Below are positions 1 to 5,413 of a stretch of DNA of 5,413 nucleotides, piece after piece; position 1 is the stretch's first letter; each line of letters begins with the position of its first letter. Origin of the DNA: RGIG464 sp045643185 (lineage in GTDB: Bacteria; Myxococcota_A; Bradymonadia; UBA4248); NCBI GenBank assembly GCA_045643185.1, contig JAZUKH010000220.1:1-5413 (forward strand), given 5' to 3'. The position numbers were made by a program, and so were the translations under genes. Below the pieces are notes generated by a model that was not told the DNA's origin, ran no database searches, and saw only the letters and a list, made by a program, of their open reading frames with translations.

Positions 1-27
1 GGGCGCGGCGCGTATTGACCGAGCGTA

Positions 28-49
28 GAGACGCAAAATTTTGCGTCTC
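28..49. repeat. Perfect 22-bp palindrome (arm GAGACGCAAAA)
   Basis: The arm GAGACGCAAAA at 28-38 is followed without a spacer by its exact reverse complement at 39-49. Beyond a single A/A mismatch (27/50), the pairs 26/51 (wobble), 25/52 and 24/53 extend the symmetry. In RNA it would need to open a small loop in the A/T centre and would leave a stem made of GAGACGC and GCGTCTC. A GC stem preceded by A's and followed by T's can resemble a bidirectional terminator, but here the A and T runs lie in the centre, not outside the stem, so a terminator role is not supported. From memory, similar palindromes with AGAGACGC arms occur as dispersed intergenic repeats in several bacterial phyla. Confidence 0.75.
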
Positions 50-69
50 AGCGAGGGAGAAGCGACGCG

Positions 70-95
70 GGCGCGGCGTATGAAATAGCCGCGCC
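70..95. repeat. Inverted repeat: 8-bp perfect GC stem, 10-base loop
   Basis: GGCGCGGC at 70-77 is the exact reverse complement of GCCGCGCC at 88-95, and the loop is 78-87. The stem is entirely G/C and would be very stable in RNA or as a cruciform. It is followed by TAAAA on the plus strand, and neither strand has a T-run after it, so it is not a standard intrinsic terminator. It more likely marks the end of the repeat element to its left. Confidence 0.6.
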
Positions 96-234
96 TAAAA
101 TCAAGGCAATACAAGGTGTTTACGCCCACCTGATCGGAACCGACAACGGCGTTCTCCATGCGGTTATCGTTGTCAAAAATGGCTATATCGGTTATTTTGA
201 TAAATTGTGTATCCGTGTTATCCTGTCGAGATAG
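85..234 (+). other. Coding-like open frame without a start; possible gene remnant
   Basis: A frame bounded by stops at 16-18 and 232-234 is open throughout. From about 85 it has coding-like codons (GTT, GCC, GTC, ATC, GGC, GAC) and reads as a plausible hydrophobic/polar peptide ending in TAG. Internal stretches are AIQGVYAHLIGTDNGVLHAV and KNGYIGYFDKL. There is no in-frame ATG and no convincing GTG or TTG start with a ribosome binding site. Upstream, the frame passes through the palindromic repeats. It could be the 3' end of a gene cut off by insertion of the repeat element, or chance. I recognise no family in it. This frame and the promoter region account for most of the gene-free stretch before the first gene. 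Confidence 0.2.
197..224 (+). promoter_or_regulatory. Candidate sigma70-type promoter for the operon
   Basis: TTGATA (197-202, five of six matches to TTGACA) is followed after 16 bases by TATCCT (219-224, four of six matches to TATAAT). This would start transcription near 231 and give a leader of about 80 bases before the ATG at 314. It is the best-spaced pair I found upstream of the first gene, but the -10 box is weak. TTGAAA at 259-264 lacks a -10 box at a normal distance. Confidence 0.3.
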
Positions 235-238
235 TCGG

Positions 239-248
239 TGTTGCAACA
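239..248. promoter_or_regulatory. 10-bp perfect palindrome, possible operator
   Basis: TGTTGCAACA is a perfect palindrome. The half-site GTTGC recurs at 254-258, so GCAAC (243-247) and GTTGC (254-258) also form an inverted pair with a 6-base spacer. If the promoter at 197-224 is real, these sites fall just downstream of the transcription start, a common position for a repressor. A 10-bp palindrome can arise by chance, and no regulator gene is visible nearby. Confidence 0.2.
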
Positions 249-302
249 GACGCGTTGCTTGAAAAACGCTGGAGTTTTATACCTGGGTTTGTTCGATATA
301 AA

Positions 303-307
303 AGAGG
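303..307 (+). promoter_or_regulatory. Ribosome binding site deciding the first gene's start
   Basis: AGAGG at 303-307, within AAAGAGG (301-307), lies six bases before the ATG at 314. An in-frame TTG at 308 would extend the protein by two residues, but it directly abuts this Shine-Dalgarno sequence with no spacing. ATG 314 is therefore the better start. Confidence 0.7.
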
Positions 308-313
308 TTGTGT

Positions 314-3300
314 ATGGCAGACAGAGATCATGAAGTGAATGTCCAGGATCAGGCGAAAAATGATTTAGCCTCGCTCTTTGGAGATCTGGAAGAATCACTC
401 GACGATATGTTTGGAAGCAGTAACGATATCGATTTGTCTGCTGAACTCGACATGAAGGTGCAAAACGTCGACTTGTTCGGAAACTCCGACAAAATTGACA
501 ACCTTGCTGAAAACTTCGATTTCGGTGATAGCCAAAATCCGAAATTTGACCTTGAACTGGATGACGACGAACCCAAGGCTGAAATTGCAGCAATTGATGA
601 TGAAGAAGACGGTTTAAACGCGATCGTGGTTGACGATGAGGATATGGACCTGGCTGTCGGCGGCAGCGAAGTTGCGTCACATGTCGATGATCGATACTCG
701 GACAATACGCGCGATATGCCCTGCATCAAGTCGGATGACGTGACCTTCCAGAATGCCGATGATGGTGACGAGGATGATCCCGATGCGACGCGTGCAAGAA
801 TTCGTTCTATCCCCATTATCCATGCCTGCGCCGAAAAAACTCAGTCTGAAACACCGAACAAAGTTCTGGAAGCGATTCACGAAGCCGATCGCGATATCGA
901 AGAAGTCGCTACCGGTGAACGTACGATGGAAGTCAGCGTTGCTGACCTCGAAAAACTCGCGTTCCTTGCCCAGGCTCAGGAGCAGGAACAAGAAGATGAT
1001 GAGGAAAGCGCTAAGAATTTTGGTAAGCCCAGATCTAATGAAGATATTGCTGCCGCTGTTCGTGATGCCCTCAATACCAATATTGGCAAGCGCCTCCAGA
1101 AAGATGAGGCGGGCGAGGATATTAATGAGGCTTTGAAGGAAGATGAGGATGATTCCATCTCCACTTCGGGCGTCACGATGAGCGTCGATTTCGATGACGT
1201 GCTCAAAAATTTGCGCGCGACCGAAGAAGCTGAAGCACAAGCCAAAAAAGACGCTGAAGCGGCTGCCGGCAGTGAAGACGAAGCGGTTGAGGCGGATGAC
1301 GGCGACGTTGAGAGCGATGAAGATACGCATCAGATCGACGACGAAGAAGGCGTCCAGTTGAGCGAACGCGCTAAAATGGGCAATGTCATGCCCGAAAATG
1401 AAGTGCAGCTCATTGAGCACGAAGTCTTGCCCGATACCTATTACGAAGAGGCTGAGTGCGTTGCCGTTCAGGATCCTGTTGAACACGATCGCGTCGTCAA
1501 ACGCAATTTCATCACTTCCATCATTTGCCTGATCGTCATTGGTTTGATCGGCGTCATTGCGCTTCTCCTTTACGAAATTCACAATCGTCAGGCTGAAAGC
1601 TTCACGGTGGCTCAAAAATACGCTTTCGATGTGTCCGGACTGAACTGGTCACAGTTCGCTTCGTCCCGTGACGGGCGCTGGGTCGCTGTTTGTAATCCGA
1701 GCCGTGGTGCCGTCTATCACGATGACAAACTCGTCGCTTCGTTTATGCCTGCTGACGGGTGCCGCGCCCTCCAGATCGAAAATTCTGGCGCCAGCGTGAC
1801 CTATATCGGCGGTAACGGGCAGCTCGCCCGCGTCACGTTCGCCAATAACATGGGCTTCTCCGATACGACCATTGGCGCCTACGAGGGACTCGACAACGTC
1901 GTTTACTCCGCTGAACCCAACAAGCTTGCTTATGTGCGCCGTAATCCCGAAACGCTTGGTCTGTCCCGCGTCGTGACGAATGCACAAAACGAAAGCGTTG
2001 AGGATCTCCCGACGGATGCTCTCGTCTGCTACGGCAGCACGGGCTCGACGCTCGCTTATGTCTCGGGCATGAATATCAACCTTGTGCGCGATGGCCAGCC
2101 CACCGTGTCCGCAAGTCTCGATGCCGAAAAACTCAGTTGCCCGCGTGAATTCGCTGTGGCTTGCGCTTACGATGGCGATGAAGGCTGGATCGTCATTTGC
2201 CGTAATGGCTATGTCGAAGGACGCGGTAATATCCCGACTGGACGCGATCAGTACGACTTCACAAGCCTTATGACCGGCGCTGAACCCTTCTCGATTCAGC
2301 GATACGCGGATGGCGCCGATATCATCACCGCCACAAAGTGGATCCACGTCGATCAAAATGCCGCTTTCAAGGTCACTGTACTCAGTCACGAACTCGAAGG
2401 CATGCTCCACTTCATTCATCGCGATTCCGAAACCGAACCGCTCATCGGTATCGTGGATGGAAAAATGACGCGCATTGACAAAAACGGTATCGTCGCTGGT
2501 CTCAACGAACTTCAGCAGACCCTCGCCTTCTCCGGCTTCGTTGAAAATGGTGCAAAAGCTGTCCAGATCTGGAACGATAGCGAAAATCTCGACGAACGCC
2601 GCAGCTACGTCGGTGTCTGGGATATCGCGACCGCAAAATTACAGAATCAGCTCGTCCTCGATCAGCTCGTCCAGGGCGTCAATATTTCTCCGCTCGGTCA
2701 GCATGGCTTCTACCTCACCGGCGAAAATGCCAATAAACTCACTTGGTTCAACTGGGGCTCTCTCCAGAAGATCGGTGATGTCGCACTCTCAAATGCTTTG
2801 ATCGATGCCATCTGGTCACCCAATGAAGAACTCGTCATTCTCAAAGACGAAGTGGGTAACTCCAAAATTTATGGTCTCAGAGCCAATCAGATGGTCAATA
2901 TCGCTGCTTTTGATGCCAACGTTGATGTCGTTTTCCACTCTGATGACTACGTTTGGATCTTCGATCACGAAAAGATCGACTCGCCGCGCGTTCGTTTGAT
3001 GAAACTCGCTGACGGACTCTATAGCGTCGATTTCGATAGCATTGAAAACGCACTCAAAAATAAGAAAGTCGATCATATCGATACCAATATCAATTCCAAA
3101 TTCATCGTCTTCTGGGGCGAAGATGGCATTTGGGCGTATAACACCCAGACAAATCGCATCAATCAGGTCTTCCGAAAACCGGTCAAATGGCTCACTGTCA
3201 GCCATTCCGGCGAGTTCGTCGCGATCGATAGCGGTATCCTGGATCTCAATACGAAAGATAATTGCCGCCCGGTTTACCCCGCTGATAGTGAACCTGTTGT

Positions 3301-4294
3301 CTGGTCTGGCGATGACTCCTACGTCCTGACTTGGAATTCAGATATGCTCTACAGCGTCGATGGACTCGCGCCCATGTCGTCCGTGCCTCGTGTCGCTGAC
3401 GATGTTGAGATCATTGGTAATGCCTCCGGTCTGCATCCGTCCGTCCTCAGACTCATCGAGAATCGTGATAATCTCTCCACGATCGTTTCTTACGCCAAAG
3501 GAAACAAAAATATCGCTGCAGCCTTCGCTGGTTTCACGCCCGATGCTTGGTGCTGGATGACCTCTGGTGGACTCGCTCAGGGGACGTCGATCATGTGCCC
3601 CGCGCTCGCCAAGTATCGTAAAGATACACAGACGGCAACGGTCGCAAATGACAATTCCCATGTCGTTACGGCTGCGGCTTACCTCGTAGGTGGCGAAACC
3701 GTCGAGTTTAAGCCCGCTCAGCTCGCTAAGTTCGTCGACACGGTTAAACTTCGTGTTACCGCTACACCTGCAGAAGCCCTCGTCCTGTTCGGGGTCTCCG
3801 ATGGTGAAAAACCCGCTGAACTTGAATCTCCGGATCCTGAAAATGTCTTTATGAGCCTGCCTTTTGAGGCTAATCTCAAAGCCTCTGACCGTGGCTTCGC
3901 CGCTGTCTTGTATTTGCCGGGTTACGCGATGCGTACAGTGCCGTTCACCGCAAATAACGCCGAAGTCAATCTCCACGTCATGATGCTCAAAGACGAATAC
4001 GCTAACATTTCGGTCGCAAAACACGAGGCCCCCGATGAGGTGATCTCTGAAGACACTTCCATCGCGCTCGCAAGCTTCGCTGGCGATCACCGCGATGCGC
4101 TCAGAAAATGCCTAAAAGGAAAGAAATTGACCGTCGAAGTCAATGAGTCTTGCTCGCTCAGTCTCGCTCAGGATTCCGCCAAAAATGATTGCCTCAATAA
4201 GGTCTTTGCTGGCATTGAACAAAACGTTACCTGCAAAGATTTGCCCGGTCTCGCTGAATTCGCGTTCGAAAACTTCGATATCATGATCCCATAA
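314..4294 (+). CDS. Single-pass membrane protein: acidic cytoplasmic region, beta-propeller, PEGA-like domain
   Basis: This encodes 1326 residues from ATG 314. I do not recognise it as a named protein. Residues 1-390 are rich in Asp, Glu and Ala with almost no predicted fold, and carry repeated LFG/MFG motifs (21-23, 32-34, 54-56). Residues 399-420 (FITSIICLIVIGLIGVIALL and onward) form one transmembrane helix. K396 and R397 before it predict an N-terminus-in, C-terminus-out topology; there is no signal peptide. About 438-1130 show recurring blade-like beta motifs such as SRDGRWVAV (451), SPLGQHGFYL (792), SPNEELVIL (835), SHSGEFVAI (963) and SGDDSYVLTW (998), fitting one or two WD40/TolB-like propellers. 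About 1146-1226 resemble a PEGA domain. The last 100 residues hold four cysteines (1266, 1280, 1293, 1307). No catalytic motif is visible. An envelope-spanning sensor or scaffold is likely but inferred. It is the first gene of a two-gene operon. Confidence 0.93.
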   Translation: MADRDHEVNVQDQAKNDLASLFGDLEESLDDMFGSSNDIDLSAELDMKVQNVDLFGNSDKIDNLAENFDFGDSQNPKFDLELDDDEPKAEIAAIDDEEDGLNAIVVDDEDMDLAVGGSEVASHVDDRYSDNTRDMPCIKSDDVTFQNADDGDEDDPDATRARIRSIPIIHACAEKTQSETPNKVLEAIHEADRDIEEVATGERTMEVSVADLEKLAFLAQAQEQEQEDDEESAKNFGKPRSNEDIAAAVRDALNTNIGKRLQKDEAGEDINEALKEDEDDSISTSGVTMSVDFDDVLKNLRATEEAEAQAKKDAEAAAGSEDEAVEADDGDVESDEDTHQIDDEEGVQLSERAKMGNVMPENEVQLIEHEVLPDTYYEEAECVAVQDPVEHDRVVKRNFITSIICLIVIGLIGVIALLLYEIHNRQAESFTVAQKYAFDVSGLNWSQFASSRDGRWVAVCNPSRGAVYHDDKLVASFMPADGCRALQIENSGASVTYIGGNGQLARVTFANNMGFSDTTIGAYEGLDNVVYSAEPNKLAYVRRNPETLGLSRVVTNAQNESVEDLPTDALVCYGSTGSTLAYVSGMNINLVRDGQPTVSASLDAEKLSCPREFAVACAYDGDEGWIVICRNGYVEGRGNIPTGRDQYDFTSLMTGAEPFSIQRYADGADIITATKWIHVDQNAAFKVTVLSHELEGMLHFIHRDSETEPLIGIVDGKMTRIDKNGIVAGLNELQQTLAFSGFVENGAKAVQIWNDSENLDERRSYVGVWDIATAKLQNQLVLDQLVQGVNISPLGQHGFYLTGENANKLTWFNWGSLQKIGDVALSNALIDAIWSPNEELVILKDEVGNSKIYGLRANQMVNIAAFDANVDVVFHSDDYVWIFDHEKIDSPRVRLMKLADGLYSVDFDSIENALKNKKVDHIDTNINSKFIVFWGEDGIWAYNTQTNRINQVFRKPVKWLTVSHSGEFVAIDSGILDLNTKDNCRPVYPADSEPVVWSGDDSYVLTWNSDMLYSVDGLAPMSSVPRVADDVEIIGNASGLHPSVLRLIENRDNLSTIVSYAKGNKNIAAAFAGFTPDAWCWMTSGGLAQGTSIMCPALAKYRKDTQTATVANDNSHVVTAAAYLVGGETVEFKPAQLAKFVDTVKLRVTATPAEALVLFGVSDGEKPAELESPDPENVFMSLPFEANLKASDRGFAAVLYLPGYAMRTVPFTANNAEVNLHVMMLKDEYANISVAKHEAPDEVISEDTSIALASFAGDHRDALRKCLKGKKLTVEVNESCSLSLAQDSAKNDCLNKVFAGIEQNVTCKDLPGLAEFAFENFDIMIP

Positions 4295-4296
4295 GG
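4293..4296 (+). promoter_or_regulatory. Ribosome binding site overlapping the upstream stop codon
   Basis: AAGG at 4293-4296 shares two bases with the TAA stop (4292-4294) of the first gene and sits six bases before the ATG at 4303. The stop-to-start gap is only eight bases, so ribosomes finishing the first gene are well placed to start the second. This supports translational coupling. Confidence 0.6.
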
Positions 4297-4302
4297 TTCA
4301 GA

Positions 4303-5289
4303 ATGGCCGAAAACTCGCAATTAGTCGTTTGCTACGCCCTTGGAACCGGTGCTGGGTTTGATACCCAGCTCGCCGGTTTCAGTCGGCAAATCTGTGAGGA
4401 CTTCGCTGAATGTCTCGCCCTCAATGAGGATTTTATTGCTATACCGCAGATGATCCTGGTCAGAGAAGGCGAGGAACTCAGTTATGACGTCGAAAAAAAT
4501 GCCTGCGCTTTTGCGGTTTTCTATTCTTTGCCCGAAACCAGGTGGATCCTTGATGCCACAAGCGCCATCGGCGGAAATATCGCACTCACGGGAAGACTCA
4601 TCGATGATGAAGGCGGCGTCTTGCTCTCCATCAGCATGGTCGACGTGAAAAAAAATGTTTTGCTCTTCTGCGGATGTGAAAATTCCACGCGCGAAGAACT
4701 ACACAACGCCATCGCTTCGCTTGCGGCACGCGCACTCGCCCATTTTACCGACCGCTCCAAAGAATCCTGGCTCAACGACGTCTGGGAAATGATCGGTACC
4801 CACAATTTTCACGCCTATGCCAACTGGATGGGACTGCGCGAAGTTGAACGCCGTGCGCAGCGCGAGGGCTTGCCCGCGCCGACAGCCAGATTGATCGAAC
4901 ACGCTTGCTACGCGCTCGCGGCCGATGCACTCTTTGAACGCGCCGCCGACAAACTTTGCGAATTGCTCGCCCGCCCTGTCACCACCAATTCGTGCGAATT
5001 CGTCGTGCGCTCGCTCGCAAACGTCGCACACATGGCGCCCGCAAATGCACTCGCCTACGCCCAATGCCTCGCCCGACTCAATCGCCGCGACGAAGCCGTG
5101 GCCTTCCTCAATCAGATCGTCGCCAAATTCCCGCAGGATCCCGTCTTTTCACTCCTGCGCGGTTGCTTGGCCAGCGATGAAAAAGTCGCAAAATCCGACC
5201 TCGCCAACGCCAAAAAGCTCTATGGCGAAGACTTTGAGCACATGAAAAAGCTCGTCGAATCCGGACTTCTCAACGTTTCGGGCGTTTAA
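4303..5289 (+). CDS. Cytoplasmic protein with TolB-N/FlgO-like domain and TPR-like helices
   Basis: This encodes 328 residues, starting at ATG 4303 with AAGG six bases upstream and ending in TAA. There is no signal peptide or membrane segment, so it is predicted to be cytoplasmic. Residues about 5-148 have the pattern of the TolB amino-terminal/FlgO-like domain found in cyclase-associated TPR proteins: a first strand (LVVCYAL), a helix, a strand near 46-52, then GGNIALTGRLIDDEGG (90-105), a strand ending in VDVKKNVLLF (113-122) and a closing Ala-rich helix (131-148). From W156 on it is helical. IGTHNFHAYANW (164-175) resembles the linker before TPRs in such proteins, and 249-282 (ALAYAQCLARLNRRDEAVAF and on) read as a TPR. 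No enzymatic motif is visible. It is coupled to the membrane protein upstream, so it may bind that protein's cytoplasmic acidic region. The domain calls are by eye; the coding call is firm. Confidence 0.9.
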   Translation: MAENSQLVVCYALGTGAGFDTQLAGFSRQICEDFAECLALNEDFIAIPQMILVREGEELSYDVEKNACAFAVFYSLPETRWILDATSAIGGNIALTGRLIDDEGGVLLSISMVDVKKNVLLFCGCENSTREELHNAIASLAARALAHFTDRSKESWLNDVWEMIGTHNFHAYANWMGLREVERRAQREGLPAPTARLIEHACYALAADALFERAADKLCELLARPVTTNSCEFVVRSLANVAHMAPANALAYAQCLARLNRRDEAVAFLNQIVAKFPQDPVFSLLRGCLASDEKVAKSDLANAKKLYGEDFEHMKKLVESGLLNVSGV

Positions 5290-5302
5290 TTTTTAAGGAA
5301 CG

Positions 5303-5331
5303 CCGACGATTCGGAACACCGAATTCGCCGG
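5303..5331. other. Hairpin just downstream of the operon, no T-tract
   Basis: ATTCGG (5309-5314) and CCGAAT (5319-5324) form a perfect stem around the loop AACA. Skipping T5325 lets 5307-5308 pair with 5326-5327, and after one mismatch 5303-5305 pair with 5329-5331. The stem lies 13 bases after the stop codon, where a terminator would be expected. It is not followed by a T-run on either strand, so it may protect the 3' end of the transcript or act as a weak terminator. No other terminator candidate is visible before the window ends. Confidence 0.35.
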
Positions 5332-5337
5332 ACGCTA

Positions 5338-5413
5338 CGTCGCTATGCTATCGCATACGCGCCGTTTTCGTCGCTATGCTATCGCATACGCGCCGTTTTC
5401 GTCGCTATGCTAT
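5338..5413. repeat. 31-bp tandem repeat array, continuing past the window
   Basis: Two identical 31-base units (5338-5368 and 5369-5399) are followed by the first 14 bases of a third (5400-5413), which is cut by the window end. Each unit begins CGTCGCTATG, ends CGCGCCGTTTT and holds a small hairpin (TATGC, loop TATC, GCATA; 5344-5357 in the first copy). The units abut with no unique spacers, so this is not a CRISPR array. The period is not a multiple of three and no start signal is present, so it is unlikely to code for protein. The total copy number cannot be seen. Confidence 0.85.

Larger units (their letters stand above)
1..95. repeat. Palindrome-rich intergenic repeat element, probably dispersed
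   Basis: This GC-rich stretch is built from repeats and shows no start codon with a ribosome binding site. The ten bases GGGCGCGGCG occur at 1-10 and again at 69-78, giving a 68-base period, so the window may begin inside a tandem or composite element. Between the two copies lies a perfect 22-bp palindrome (28-49). The second copy runs into a perfect inverted repeat (arms 70-77 and 88-95). Such compact, palindromic, non-coding units are typical of REP-, MITE- or similar dispersed repeats. That it is dispersed in this genome is an inference, since only one window is visible. The left boundary is unknown because the window starts inside it. Confidence 0.5.

Noticed and set aside
70..95. Intrinsic terminator of an upstream gene
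   Set aside because: The stem is strong, but the following bases are TAAAA on the plus strand and GC-rich on the minus strand, so there is no T-tract.
308..310. TTG as the start of the first gene
   Set aside because: It abuts the Shine-Dalgarno sequence with no spacing, while ATG 314 has the normal six bases.
192..680. 162-codon minus-strand frame covering the upstream region
   Set aside because: It is Arg/Gln/Pro-rich with no recognisable fold and mostly antisense to the acidic N-terminus, so it is a composition artefact.
677..1615. 312-codon open frame on the minus strand
   Set aside because: It lies wholly inside the first gene. Its Ile/Phe/Val-rich sequence is what results from reading the reverse complement of GAT, GAC and GAA codons. 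It has no family match I recognise, and the plus-strand frame has clear domains and a good ribosome binding site.
1649..2419. 256-codon open frame on the minus strand
   Set aside because: It is antisense to the propeller region of the first gene and follows from that gene's codon bias. No independent start signal or recognisable protein pattern is seen.
3338..4090. 250-codon open frame on the minus strand
   Set aside because: It is antisense to the end of the propeller and the PEGA-like part of the first gene, with composition expected of a shadow frame.
5338..5413. CRISPR array at the right edge
   Set aside because: The 31-base units follow one another directly with no unique spacers, and no cas genes are present.

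Overview
The window looks like bacterial chromosome from a Gram-negative organism of roughly balanced base composition. It holds two same-strand genes, probably one operon (314-5289), set between two short, repeat-rich non-coding flanks. The style of the proteins best recalls Myxococcota or Bradymonadota-type (former deltaproteobacterial) genomes: a very acidic, probably disordered N-terminus, a single membrane span, a long beta-propeller, a PEGA-like module, and a TolB-N/TPR-like partner. This is a judgement from protein style; there is no rRNA or marker gene here to confirm it.

Left flank (1-313). Positions 1-95 are a repeat-like element. It contains a perfect 22-bp palindrome (28-49), a perfect 8-bp-stem hairpin (70-95) and a 10-base direct repeat (1-10 and 69-78). 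Positions 85-234 form a stop-bounded frame with coding-like codons but no usable start, possibly a gene remnant. A candidate sigma70-type promoter (197-224), a 10-bp palindrome that could be an operator (239-248) and a good ribosome binding site (303-307) lead into the first gene.

Operon. The first gene (314-4294) encodes a 1326-residue protein. It has about 390 acidic, low-complexity residues, one transmembrane helix (about 399-420), a large beta-propeller-like region (about 438-1130), a PEGA-like beta domain (about 1146-1226) and a four-cysteine tail. The positive charges just before the helix predict that the acidic part is cytoplasmic and the propeller, PEGA-like domain and tail are periplasmic. 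The second gene (4303-5289) starts 8 bases after the first one's stop, with its ribosome binding site overlapping that stop codon. It encodes a 328-residue protein without a signal peptide: an N-terminal alpha/beta domain resembling the TolB-N/FlgO-like domain, then TPR-like helices. The tight coupling suggests the two products work together, perhaps as a membrane-spanning sensor or scaffold with a cytoplasmic partner. No enzymatic motif is visible in either, so the process they serve is unknown.

Right flank (5290-5413). After the operon come a hairpin without a T-tract (5303-5331) and the start of a 31-bp tandem repeat array (5338 to the window end), which runs out of the window. A 10-base word in the array also occurs, inverted, in the left flank, so the operon sits between related repeat sequences.
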